A stretch of 64,000 nucleotides of DNA from Methanomassiliicoccus sp. (lineage in GTDB: Archaea > Thermoplasmatota > Thermoplasmata > Methanomassiliicoccales > Methanomassiliicoccaceae). The DNA lies in contig JAWQJJ010000005.1 in assembly GCA_033485155.1 (NCBI GenBank), positions 1-64,000 of the forward strand, written 5' to 3'. Below the pieces are notes generated by a model. That model made no database searches, had not been told where the DNA came from, and was given only the letters and a program-made list of their open reading frames with translations. The first letter of the stretch is position 1, and each line of letters begins with the position of its first letter. This document shows positions 1 through 8,044 of this stretch, in pieces. Made by a program: the position numbers and the translations under genes.

Positions 1-101
1 TGGCGATATGCAAGAAGATCGTGGAGCGTCACGGCGGCAGAATATGGTTCGAGAGCGAACCGGGCAAGGGGACGACGTTCTTCTTTACGATCCCGACATG
101 A
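1..101 (+). CDS. Histidine kinase, C-terminal end (partial)
   Basis: The window opens inside a gene; from base 3 the frame reads [18 protein letters not shown] followed by a PGKGTTF-type block and a TGA at 99-101. This is the G2-box end of a HATPase_c domain (the GxGTTFxFxLP signature of two-component sensor kinases). Only the last 32 residues are visible, so the sensor part, the phospho-acceptor histidine and the partner regulator are outside the window. The family call is firm because the ATP-lid end is highly conserved; nothing can be said about the signal sensed. Confidence 0.85.
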   Translation, partial: AICKKIVERHGGRIWFESEPGKGTTFFFTIPT

Positions 102-225
102 TCCCCCGGCGTCGCTATGGTGGGTTAGACGCCCTATGCGCCGAGCATCGGGCCCTTCGTCTAGATATTCCAGATGACCCAGTCGGTCAGCCCATCCTAT
201 GTGATCTTCCGCACAATACTGAGCG

Positions 226-606
226 TCAGATATTCGTGGGACAATGTGTATTCTCAACAATTTCACAAGTGTAGCCCAATAACTTAGGTGGATCCGAATT
301 ACCAATGAAGAATGTCTCAGGTAGAGATGTATCGAAAGTGATGTCGGCCACGATGGTCTGCCCTGCTGGTACAGTGATGACAGCGTAGTCTCCTGTCCAA
401 TTCCCCCATGAGGAGCTGTTTCCGATGTAGCTGATGCAGTGTAGTTCCACCGTCTGATCTGCCGATCTGCCATTGACCAGAGTGACGCTGTAGGTCACAT
501 TGGCCGTATGTCCGTCAAGAGTCAGTCTTGCTGAGTATCCATCGATATGAGTTCCGTTTAGAATATACCGGAAAGCGATGACAGCGGCGATTGCAACAAT
601 TACCAC
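226..606 (-). CDS. Small membrane-anchored secreted protein, unknown
   Basis: The protein has 126 residues from a GTG start: one N-terminal membrane helix (VIVAIAAVIAF) and an extracellular beta-rich domain with several N-glycosylation sequons (NGT, NVT, NSS, NWT). The frame stays open upstream for about 33 codons, reading a charged stretch ending KKTRKLWLATLAIVAVV, which looks like a normal cytoplasmic N-terminus. No ATG, GTG or TTG lies between that stretch and the upstream stop, so either GTG at 606 is used or the true start has been lost. It resembles the other single-anchor surface proteins near it, but I recognise no family. Confidence 0.5.
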   Translation of the reverse strand: MVIVAIAAVIAFRYILNGTHIDGYSARLTLDGHTANVTYSVTLVNGRSADQTVELHCISYIGNSSSWGNWTGDYAVITVPAGQTIVADITFDTSLPETFFIGNSDPPKLLGYTCEIVENTHCPTNI

Positions 607-968
607 GGCGACAATGGCTAGAGTGGCGAGCCAGAGTTTTCGAGTCTTTTTTTCTTTGGTGGTGGTAAATGGGTTCTTCGTTTCCGTTCTTACTTTTTCC
701 TCATCGGATTATTTTAATTCATCTAATTTTGACTCTGGCATTAACTTCCCCGAACGATGTATCCGATTACAATCAAATAAAAACCATACATTCAGAACCT
801 ATTGAATAGATTACGCCTTTAAGCGATAGGAAGCATTCAGCATACATTAGCACGCAGATCATATCACTTCCGTAGACATGGCTGGTTAAACAATTCTCCG
901 ATTCCTTCCGCTTCCCCGGATGATTTTAATTATGGTCAGTTGAATTCCTGGCGTCAATATCTTCATTT
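607..968. other. AT-rich intergenic stretch, no gene seen
   Basis: About 360 bases between two minus-strand secreted-protein genes. Apart from the start-less upstream coding-like extension of the first gene (to about base 708) I see no convincing reading frame. It probably holds the promoter of that gene. Confidence 0.5.
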
Positions 969-1508
969 TTAAACCATCTTCTCAGCCTGTATTTGTGCAA
1001 CCTGAGTAATGTTCGAACTGGTCCATCCGAATGAATTGTTCCAGCCGAACTGCATGATTGCCAAATAACTGCCTTTGACGACATAGATATTCTGACATTG
1101 ATCGACATCGAGTATTGTGTGCATATCATCCAGCATAAACGCCGCATCGCCGGCTGCTATCAAAGCAACGTTTCTAGATGTATTATTTTCGAATCCAGAG
1201 AGTATGGAGCCGAATATTACTCGAGCTGCTTCGGTCGAATTGAAATGGTATAGATCGATAACAATCGCCGCTTGCATTCCGGTTGAGTTTGTCCATTCCA
1301 TCGATGACGTGCATGAGTCATCAGATACTACATAGTTCATAGCTGGACCATAAATGACGTTTTGCTTCCACCCTTTTTCATGCAAATCCGAGACGATGAG
1401 AACTGCTTTCTCAGATGGCGTCCTGATAGGCGTGGATTGGAATAGAGTCATGCTAACCAGAACAATTGCTACAATGGCGACAGCTATCAATATCAATTTC
1501 CTATTCAT
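969..1508 (-). CDS. Secreted/anchored protein, paralogue of the protein at 2169
   Basis: Start chosen at the ATG at 1508 (MNRKLILIAVAIVAIV), which puts the membrane helix right after three basic residues; a start ten codons upstream is possible. The 179-residue product has an N-terminal anchor and an extracellular domain with about eight NxS/T sequons. Length, architecture and the ending (a hydrophobic strand near the C-terminus followed by AQIQAEKM) match the product of the gene at 2169, which ends AEAQADRL. I read the two as diverged copies of one small secreted family lying on either side of the left repeat of the degraded element. Function unknown. Confidence 0.7.
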   Translation of the reverse strand: MNRKLILIAVAIVAIVLVSMTLFQSTPIRTPSEKAVLIVSDLHEKGWKQNVIYGPAMNYVVSDDSCTSSMEWTNSTGMQAAIVIDLYHFNSTEAARVIFGSILSGFENNTSRNVALIAAGDAAFMLDDMHTILDVDQCQNIYVVKGSYLAIMQFGWNNSFGWTSSNITQVAQIQAEKMV

Positions 1509-1974
1509 GCTTCCCCGATTTGAATATAGCAGAACCAAACTTTATGGTTATCTTCAGAATAATCGGAGCGACGTTTGCTTCCTGCACACCATGGGTGTGT
1601 CGTTCATTGTATGCGAGGAGATTGCGAAAACTACCGAGGAGATACACCTCGCTCGCACTGGCCAATGACTACGCGAAGGTGCAGACTCTGCTCCTCTCGA
1701 TCATGCTCATGGCGCGAATGGACGACGATCGAAGGGGAATCGCAGCGGCCATGCTCTGCCCTAAGCTTGAACGAGACATCGCTCAAAGACACTCTCTTGC
1801 CACTAAGTCCTGATACTATCTGCGTCATGGGATCGAGCTCCGATGGTCACTCAATAGCGTCCTCAGGCTCGATGAGGCTGTAGTCCTGGCATCCATCGTC
1901 AGCGAGGAATAGCGACCGAGGAATCCACCCACACTGGAACAGCGTCCCTCAAATCAGTTAATTATATTCCAGCC
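1509..1974. other. Gene-free stretch left of the degraded element
   Basis: Frames here are short and overlap one another on both strands without start signals or recognisable motifs. I see no RNA gene. The right-hand end runs into the left copy of the tRNA-Ala-derived repeat. Confidence 0.5.
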
Positions 1975-2036
1975 TGCCCTAAAAGGGCAATTCTGGAAAG
2001 GTCTGTAAAATAGTGGATGGACCGGGATTTCTGAAC
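1975..2036 (+). repeat. Left copy of tRNA-Ala 3'-end repeat (attL-like)
   Basis: This 62-base block corresponds to 4281-4342: a small hairpin of the type TGCCC-TAAAA-GGGCA, a variable middle, then GTGGA-GGACCGGGATTT and TGAAC. In the right copy the last part is the 3' end (acceptor and T arm) of the tRNA-Ala gene, read on the minus strand. The left copy carries an extra C in the T-arm segment and changed bases next to the CCA, so it cannot form a tRNA end. Such duplicated tRNA ends are the usual scar of integrases that target tRNA genes. Confidence 0.75.
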
Positions 2037-2168
2037 GAGAAAGTTACTGTGTAGGTCCTCAAAATACCCCAAATCGGGCAAATCGCCCTGAAGTTATGAA
2101 AAGTAAATAAAAACCCTTCATTTTCTTTTATTTATAAAAGTGTTATTTATCTCCCAACCTCATTCAAG

Positions 2169-2732
2169 ATGGGGAATTGGATGAAACGGATTCATTTAGT
2201 GATAGCGATTGTAGGCATTGTAGCTGCTATTATCATCTCAGGGGCGGCGGTAGCTGGCGTCTTCGATCCGCCTCCGAAGAATGTCATTCTCAAAGCGCAA
2301 GACATGGAATTGATACCGGGTCTTCATGGCGATTGGACTCAGACCACGCTAGATCTGCGGAACATAACCTATTCGCTGGATGGGGCGAAAAATACGGCGC
2401 TGTCCTGCATGGAACTCGAGAACGCCACAGGACACAGTTCGTGTACGATCATAGTGGCGGAGATGCATTCCGCGGAACAGGCAAAGGAGCAATACCTCGA
2501 GGCCATATCCCCGAATTCATTTCAGAATAGCAGTTTCTGGAACCAAACATCCCTAGACTCTATTGGTGATGGAGGAGTAATGTTCACAAGCAACTCGCCA
2601 ACACCGCTGACGGGCTGTTGGGTTTTCTTCCACAAGGGCGTCTACATGGTGAAGATGTTGGGAGTGGGAGACGTTAACGAATGCCAGTCAATTATGCTCA
2701 GACTTGCGGAAGCTCAGGCTGACAGACTCTAG
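2169..2732 (+). CDS. Secreted/anchored protein inside the degraded element
   Basis: 187 residues: short basic start (MGNWMKRIH), one membrane helix (about 9-30) and an extracellular domain with several sequons and conserved-looking cysteines. A TATA-like box (tttataaaag) lies about 35 bases before the ATG at 2169. It shares length and plan with the protein encoded at 969-1508. It is intact although both recombinases beside it are broken, so it may be a retained cargo or a host gene caught between the repeats. A second in-frame ATG (MKRIH) four codons on could also be the start. Function unknown. Confidence 0.75.
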   Translation: MGNWMKRIHLVIAIVGIVAAIIISGAAVAGVFDPPPKNVILKAQDMELIPGLHGDWTQTTLDLRNITYSLDGAKNTALSCMELENATGHSSCTIIVAEMHSAEQAKEQYLEAISPNSFQNSSFWNQTSLDSIGDGGVMFTSNSPTPLTGCWVFFHKGVYMVKMLGVGDVNECQSIMLRLAEAQADRL

Positions 2733-2826
2733 ATGGAGGCTGCGATGAAAATACCAAACCATCTTCTTTTCCTTTTTTTATCCCCAATATATCAGCGGGA
2801 GAGCCCTAAAGCCCAGCCTAGAGAGG

Positions 2827-3240
2827 ATGCTCCGTGAGGGCAGAGCTCGACACTTCGATGCCGTTCTAATTGTCAGGTTGGACCGATTAGCCCGATCGGG
2901 AAAGCAGCTATTGGGTATCATAGAGAACCTCGACAGTTTCAAAGTGGCCCTGGTCTGTATGGATCAGGAAATGGACACCAAAAGCCCCTGCTGGAAGACT
3001 CCTTTTGACAGTCCTTGGGGCGGTCGCAGAGCTCGAGTTGGACTTGATAGGGAAGGGACTAAGGCGGACTCGCTAGAGCCCGGGCGGAGGGCAGGAAGCT
3101 AGGGAAACCGCCTAAGCACGAGCTCACCGAAAAAATGGAGAGGCTTCGAGCCCAAGGCCTTCCCTTCGGCAGATCGGGGAGAGATTGGGCATCAGTCATC
3201 AAACTGTCAAGCAGAGGATCCGTAGGGCTAGGGTACAAAA
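2827..3240 (+). pseudogene. Serine recombinase (resolvase/invertase) fragment
   Basis: The first frame reads RHFDAVLIVRLDRLARS, then a segment ending in KVALVCMDQEMDTKSP: the conserved middle of the resolvase domain (L-x-RLDRLxRS, then the E-x-x-D-T motif). The next conserved piece, LLLTVLGAVAELELDLI, is in another frame, and GERLGISHQTVKQRIRRARV (helix-turn-helix) in a third, so there are at least two frameshifts plus stops. The N-terminal part with the catalytic serine is missing. It is clearly dead. Known members drive resolution, inversion or integration; this one is the relic of an element. Confidence 0.85.
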
Positions 3241-3360
3241 CCGGGTGGATTCCCAGAATGATGCCAGTTAAATCGCTTACCGATGCCCGAGACGGGGCTT
3301 CGGAATCGTTCGATAAATTTACGTCTATCTCTGCCCATTGTTCCCTTCAGAGGAGCTAAG

Positions 3361-4262
3361 ATGCCTAGAGTATGGAGGCTCCTCGAGGACGAGATAGAGG
3401 ACTATCTAAAGGAACTAGAATCTGGACAGAGAAGCCCGGAGACCATCAACGACTCCGCCGGACCTTGGTTTACATGTTTGGAGCCTTGAGGGATGCAAAA
3501 ATGACGGTGAATCCTCGCGAATTTGCCGAAAGGAGCTGGATTACCTCAAGGACGATTTCTTAGAAGGGCAGTCAAGCAACTACCGATCTAACCAGATAAA
3601 ACGCCTCTTTAAATTCCTGAGATGAGCGGGAAACAACGAGGTAAGGTGCATTAGACTGAGCTATGGCAATCTGGATTCGCCTAATATCAAATGGCTAAGC
3701 GATGACGAAGCCCTGAGCCTGAAGCTCAATGCTACTGGCATTGCCAAGATGATAATTCATTGTGAGCTGGATCTTATGACGGACAGGATTGAACTCCTAA
3801 GGCTAAAGGTAAGCGATTTCAAAACTGGCAGAAATCCTTCATCCATGTCCATGAAAAGGGCAGGTATGGAGGGAAACATGCCGACATCGCTTGGCATCCA
3901 GAACTGCTGCCATATTAGAGAAACATCTTACCGAGGTTCGAGAGAAAGAGGTTCAGAAGGCGCTCAGGAAACAACCCTTGGTTGTTGCGCCCGACAATCT
4001 CTTTATCTAAGAACGGAACGGGTAACTTCACGCATACAAGAAAACGGCCATTGACTCATTTCTAAAGAACTTTGGCCGGACCCTAGGAATGGAGATCTCC
4101 AACCATGACCTAAGGCGAACGGGCGGCAGAATGATGCATCGGGCAGGAGTCCCTATCGAGGAGATAGCTAGGGTATTGAGGCATTCGGACACGAAGGTTA
4201 CAATGCACTATCTAGGGCTTGATAGGGACGATATGAACCGAGCAATGGAACAATACCGCTAG
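3361..4262 (+). pseudogene. Tyrosine integrase, frameshifted remnant
   Basis: It starts MPRVWRLLEDEIEDYLKEL, shifts frame near 3450, and continues as a typical SAM-like core-binding and catalytic domain. The box-I arginine region reads DRIELLRLKVSDF. The C-terminal half is clear: HDLRRTGGRMMHRAG, then ARVLRHSDTKVTMHYLGL, giving the HxxR, His and nucleophilic Tyr of the family. In-frame stops at 3623 (TGA) and 4008 (TAA) and additional shifts around 3840-3900 disable it. Its 3' end is next to tRNA-Ala, the expected place for the integrase of an element that used this tRNA as attachment site. Confidence 0.9.
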
Positions 4263-4280
4263 TATCAGAAAAATGTGATT

Positions 4281-4342
4281 TGCCCTAAAACGGGCATTTT
4301 TGAAGTTAGCCAGTGTAATGGTGGACGGACCGGGATTTGAAC
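4281..4342 (+). repeat. Right copy of tRNA-Ala 3'-end repeat (attR-like)
   Basis: The counterpart of 1975-2036. It includes the 3' part of the functional tRNA-Ala gene (CCA, acceptor strand, part of the T arm) and about 38 bases of 3' flank with a TGCCC/GGGCA hairpin that could also terminate the tRNA transcript. The hairpin and the tRNA part match best; the middle 20 bases are diverged. Confidence 0.7.
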
Positions 4343-4395
4343 CCGGGGCCTCGTGATTGCAAATCACGCGATCTTCCGAGCTGATCTATCCGCCC
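4319..4395 (-). tRNA. tRNA-Ala (TGC)
   Basis: The minus strand folds as a full cloverleaf. The acceptor GGGCGGA pairs with TCCGTCC (one G-T pair), the D arm starts TAGATCAGCTC, the anticodon stem CGTGA/TCACG encloses TTTGCAA (anticodon TGC, alanine), and the T arm is CCGGG-TTCAAAT-CCCGG. The discriminator A is followed by an encoded CCA. A TATA-like box (tatttatcc) lies upstream. The gene is intact, so the integration that used its 3' end restored it. Confidence 0.95.
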
Positions 4396-4562
4396 TTGTC
4401 TCCCTCGTAGCGCCATTTCGGATAAATAGGTTCCCATGTACCCAGCATAGCGTGCAAAGGTAATATGGAAAAAAGATAGCGACCTCGGTGGTACATTCAC
4501 GGACTAAGCCGTGAACCGGCGCGGACCACGAGGCCGGTCGTTCTCCGATGGTCGGGGCGACC

Positions 4563-6209
4563 TCACTTCAGCACGGCGCCCTGGGCCCCGCTCCCCACCA
4601 GCTTGCGGTACTTGGCCAGGATGCCGGTCACCGGACGATCGACGATCCGCACCTCCTTGAGCCGGCATTCCATCTCCCGATCGGTGATCTCGAGCTGCAG
4701 CTTGCGGCCGGGTATATCGATGGTTATTGCGTCGCCTTCCCTCACCGCGGCGATCGGACCCTTGGCATAAGCCTCCGGGGACACGTGACCGATGCACGGC
4801 CCCCGGGTGGCCCCGGAGAACCGGCCGTCGGTGATCAGCGCGACGTCGTTGGACAGGCCCATACCGGAGATGAGGGAGGTGGGGGAGAGCATCTCTGCCA
4901 TGCCCGGACCGCCCTTCGGCCCCTCGTAGCGAATAACGACAACGTCACCCTTGACAATCCTGCCGGCCATGATGGCTTCCATGGCCTGAGCCTCCGAGTC
5001 GAACACCCTCGCTCTCCCGGCGAAGTGCATCATCTTCTCCGAGACCGCGGCCTGCTTCACCACCGAGCCCTCCGGGGCGAGGTTGCCGTATAGCACGGCG
5101 ATCCCCCCCTGCTCGTGGAACGGACGGCTAAAGGGACGAATCACTTCCTCGTCGGCGATGACTGCTTCATCCGCGATCTCGTAGAGCTTCCTGCCCGAGG
5201 CGGTGTCCTCGTTGGACAGCTGACCCTTGAGCCGCTTGAGGATCGCGGGGATGCCCCCGGCGCGCTCCAGGTCAGCGATGTGATAGGGGCCGGAAGGACG
5301 GATGGAGGTGATATGCTTCACCTGCCGCGACAGCTCATCAAAGGTGCGCAGATCGATCTCGATGCCGAACTCGTGGGCGATGGCCGGCAGGTGGAGGGCG
5401 GTGTTGGTCGACCCGCCGATGGACATGTCAACCTTGATGGCGTTGAGCATCGAGGCCTCGGTGACTATGCTCCGAGGCGTCACGTTGTCGCGGACGAGCT
5501 CCACGATGCGGCGGCCGGTGGCGCGGGCGATCTCCCGCTTCTTCTTGCTGATGGCGAGCGACGTGCCGCAGCCCACCAGGCTCATCCCCATGGCCTCGGT
5601 CAAGCAGGCCATGGTGTTGGCCGTGAACAGGCCGGAGCAGGAGCCCTCTCCCGGACAGGCAGCGCACTCGACCCTCATGACCTCGTCCGCGGTCCTCTTT
5701 CCGGCGGCGTGCTCCCCCAGCGCCTCGAAGATGTCCTGGAGGTCGATCTCCCGCCCGTCCAGAGTACCCGCTTCCATCGCTCCCCCGGTGACCATGATCG
5801 CCGGGATGTTGAGGCGGCCGGCGGCCATCAGCATGCCCGGGGTGACCTTGTCGCAGTTGGTTATCCCGACCCACCCGTCGAACATGTGAGCATTGTCCAT
5901 GATCTCCACGCAATCGGCGATGGTCTCTCGGGAAGGGAGAGAGAACCGCATGCCCGAATGGCCCATGGTGATGCCGTCGCACACCGCCGGCACTCCGAAG
6001 ACGAAGGGCACACCCCCGGCCTCCACGATCCCCCGCTTGACCTCATCCACCAGCTTGTTGAGGTGGACGTGCCCGGGGACGATCTCGTTCCAGGAGTTGG
6101 CGATCCCGATGAACGGCTTGTCCATGTCCTCGGAAGTCACACCTGAAGCTCGCAGAAGGCTCCTGCTCGGGGCCTTGTCCAGTCCCTTCTTGACCTGATC
6201 ACTCCGCAT
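4563..6209 (-). CDS. ilvD: Dihydroxyacid dehydratase
   Basis: Catalyses dehydration of 2,3-dihydroxy-3-methylbutanoate or -pentanoate to the 2-oxo acids, the third step of valine and isoleucine synthesis. The 548 residues match the family length. Landmarks are GVTNCD-type [11 protein letters not shown] (Cys 119), the cluster segment [16 protein letters not shown] (Cys 185/191), [17 protein letters not shown], and [12 protein letters not shown] near the C-terminus. The early segment reads [13 protein letters not shown], without the extra cysteine that in family knowledge marks [2Fe-2S] members, so a [4Fe-4S], oxygen-labile enzyme is more likely (inference). It stands alone, with no other branched-chain genes nearby; 130 bases separate it from rps10. 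Confidence 0.97.
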   Translation of the reverse strand: MRSDQVKKGLDKAPSRSLLRASGVTSEDMDKPFIGIANSWNEIVPGHVHLNKLVDEVKRGIVEAGGVPFVFGVPAVCDGITMGHSGMRFSLPSRETIADCVEIMDNAHMFDGWVGITNCDKVTPGMLMAAGRLNIPAIMVTGGAMEAGTLDGREIDLQDIFEALGEHAAGKRTADEVMRVECAACPGEGSCSGLFTANTMACLTEAMGMSLVGCGTSLAISKKKREIARATGRRIVELVRDNVTPRSIVTEASMLNAIKVDMSIGGSTNTALHLPAIAHEFGIEIDLRTFDELSRQVKHITSIRPSGPYHIADLERAGGIPAILKRLKGQLSNEDTASGRKLYEIADEAVIADEEVIRPFSRPFHEQGGIAVLYGNLAPEGSVVKQAAVSEKMMHFAGRARVFDSEAQAMEAIMAGRIVKGDVVVIRYEGPKGGPGMAEMLSPTSLISGMGLSNDVALITDGRFSGATRGPCIGHVSPEAYAKGPIAAVREGDAITIDIPGRKLQLEITDREMECRLKEVRIVDRPVTGILAKYRKLVGSGAQGAVLK

Positions 6210-6339
6210 CTTATCGGAGCATGATACGACTCAGGATAGAAAATGTTTCTATGCTTTCGAACGAAGGAACACGAGCAAACGAGTGAATGAAACAAAAAGA
6301 AAATTGGTGGGTAAATCGTTTCAGAAGGGGTTTCGCCGC

Positions 6340-6651
6340 TTAGGACCTGAGGACGATCTCGATATTGACGCCGTCAGGGACCTGGATCCTCATGAGCTGG
6401 CGCAGTGCACGCTCGTCAGCGTCTAGATCAATAAGACGCTTGTGGATCCTCATCTCCCACCTGTCCCAGGTTTCCGAGCCCTCTCCGTCGGGGCTCTTCC
6501 TCACCGGGACCACCAAGCGCTTGGTGGGCAGGGGGATAGGTCCGCGGATGGCGACACCGGTCCTCTGGGAGATCGACTTGATCTGTCCGCAGACACTGTC
6601 GACCTTCTTGGGGTCAGTGCCGCTCAGCGATATTCTTGCTCTCTGTGCCAT
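6340..6651 (-). CDS. rps10: Ribosomal protein S10 (uS10)
   Basis: 103 residues, the normal archaeal length. It begins [18 protein letters not shown] and contains the conserved [20 protein letters not shown] loop, which reaches into the 30S head, then [13 protein letters not shown]. It is the last gene of the str operon, 34 bases behind the EF-1alpha gene and preceded by a purine-rich Shine-Dalgarno-like run (aggggggac). This S10-after-EF-1alpha order is the standard archaeal arrangement. Confidence 0.97.
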   Translation of the reverse strand: MAQRARISLSGTDPKKVDSVCGQIKSISQRTGVAIRGPIPLPTKRLVVPVRKSPDGEGSETWDRWEMRIHKRLIDLDADERALRQLMRIQVPDGVNIEIVLRS

Positions 6652-6685
6652 AGATTAGTCCCCCAAAAATTTGGGAGGAAGGGGT

Positions 6686-7963
6686 TTACATTACCCTCTT
6701 CTCGACGTCCAGGCAGATACCTGCAGCAACGGTCTGGCCCATATCCCTGATAGCGAACCTGCCGAGCTGGGGGAACTCCTTGGCCTTCTCGATGACCATC
6801 GGCCTGGAGGGCTGGATCTTGACGATCGCAGCGTCACCGGTCTTCAGGAACTGGGGGTTCTCCTCCTTGACGGCACCGGTCGCGGGGTCCAGCTTCTTCT
6901 GGAGCTCCAGGAAGGTGCAGGCCACCTGAGCGGTGTGGATGTGGAAGACGGGGGTGTACCCGACAGTAATGACCGAGGGGTGGTTCAGGACCATGATCTG
7001 GGCGGTGAAGGTCTTAGCCACCGAGGGCGGGTTGTCGACCGGACCGGCCACATCGCCGCGCTTGACATCATTCTTGGCGATGCCACGGACGTTGAAGCCG
7101 ACGTTGTCACCGGGGTAGGCAGCGGGAAGCTGCTCGTGGTGCATCTCCACGCTCTTGACTTCACCGACGACGTGGGCGGGCTCGAACATGACCTTGGTCT
7201 CAGGCTTCAGCACACCGCACTCGACACGGCCCACAGGGACGGTGCCGATACCGGTGATGGTGTATACATCCTGGATAGGCAGCCTGAGCGCCAGGTTGGT
7301 GGCCTTTGCGGGCTCCTTCAGGTTGTTCAGCGCATCCAGCAGGGTGGGCCCCTTGTACCAGGGCATGTTGGCGGACGGCTTGGTGGCGTTGTCGCCCTTG
7401 AAAGCGGAGTAGGGGATGAAGGGGACCTCGTCGAGCTTGAATCCGATGGACTTCAGGATCTTGCCGACTTCTTCCTTGACCTTCTTGTACTGCTCCTCAG
7501 AGTAGGCAGGCTTGGTGGCGTCCATCTTGTTGAGGCCAACGATGATCTGCTTCACGCCAAGGGTCCTGGCCAGGAAGATGTGCTCCTTGGTCTGGGCCTG
7601 AGGTCCAGCGCCAGCGTCCACGACAAGGACTGCGGCATCAGCCTGGGAGGTACCGGTGATCATGTTCTTGACAAAGTCACGGTGACCAGGGGCGTCAATG
7701 ACGGTGAAGTAGTACTTGTCGGTGTTGAACCGCTTGTGGGCGACGTCGATGGTGACACCTCTCTCCCTCTCTTCCTTCAGGGAGTCCATGACCCATGCGA
7801 ATTCGAAGGTCGCCTTTCCCTTCTCCTCAGCCATCTTCCTGTACTTCTCGATGAGGTACGCATCTACGTTTCCAGTGTCGGCAAGCATCCTGCCTACGGA
7901 GGTGGACTTGCCGTGGTCAACGTGACCGATAAAGACTAGATTCAAGTGTGGTTTCTCTGCCAT
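6686..7963 (-). CDS. tuf: Translation elongation factor 1-alpha (aEF1A)
   Basis: 425 residues; a GTPase that delivers aminoacyl-tRNA to the ribosomal A site. G motifs are GHVDHGKST near residue 13, DAPGHRDFV, and NKMD; the remainder carries the two beta-barrel domains, including [11 protein letters not shown]. The start is set by a strong Shine-Dalgarno sequence (aggagg) eight bases before the ATG at 7963. The 81-base gap after the EF-2 gene contains a TATA-like tract (gtatataaacg), so an internal promoter giving extra EF-1alpha transcript is possible in addition to read-through from the operon promoter. Confidence 0.98.
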   Translation of the reverse strand: MAEKPHLNLVFIGHVDHGKSTSVGRMLADTGNVDAYLIEKYRKMAEEKGKATFEFAWVMDSLKEERERGVTIDVAHKRFNTDKYYFTVIDAPGHRDFVKNMITGTSQADAAVLVVDAGAGPQAQTKEHIFLARTLGVKQIIVGLNKMDATKPAYSEEQYKKVKEEVGKILKSIGFKLDEVPFIPYSAFKGDNATKPSANMPWYKGPTLLDALNNLKEPAKATNLALRLPIQDVYTITGIGTVPVGRVECGVLKPETKVMFEPAHVVGEVKSVEMHHEQLPAAYPGDNVGFNVRGIAKNDVKRGDVAGPVDNPPSVAKTFTAQIMVLNHPSVITVGYTPVFHIHTAQVACTFLELQKKLDPATGAVKEENPQFLKTGDAAIVKIQPSRPMVIEKAKEFPQLGRFAIRDMGQTVAAGICLDVEKRVM

Positions 7964-8044
7964 TTTTACTGCCTCCTACGTTTATATACTGTTATATGAG
8001 TTTTTACTCCATACCATTTTTCGTATTTAATCGTTGTTCAGCGC

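Larger units (their letters stand above)
1975..4342. mobile_element. Degraded integrated element ending in tRNA-Ala
   Basis: About 2.4 kb bounded by two related 62-base repeats, the right one inside tRNA-Ala. Between them lie a small secreted-protein gene, a broken serine recombinase and a broken tyrosine integrase whose 3' end is 57 bases from the tRNA. The integrase at the tRNA-proximal end and the duplicated tRNA end fit a tRNA-targeting archaeal element that lost its cargo and then decayed. Two recombinase types in so small a space suggest either a composite element or two successive insertions. Confidence 0.7.

Noticed and set aside
1560-1900. Overlapping short frames as a transposase relic
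   Set aside because: No DDE or HUH motif and no terminal inverted repeats could be found.
2730-2732. TAG stops as possible pyrrolysine codons
   Set aside because: The TAG ending the gene at 2169 is followed by non-conserved sequence, and no methylamine methyltransferase or pyl gene is present in the window.
6671-7939. Long open frame on the plus strand opposite the EF-1alpha gene
   Set aside because: It is the GC-driven shadow of a highly conserved gene; the translation is low-complexity Asp/Gly/Leu and has no start signal. The same holds for frames opposite EF-2 (8447-9274) and ilvD (5115-6146).
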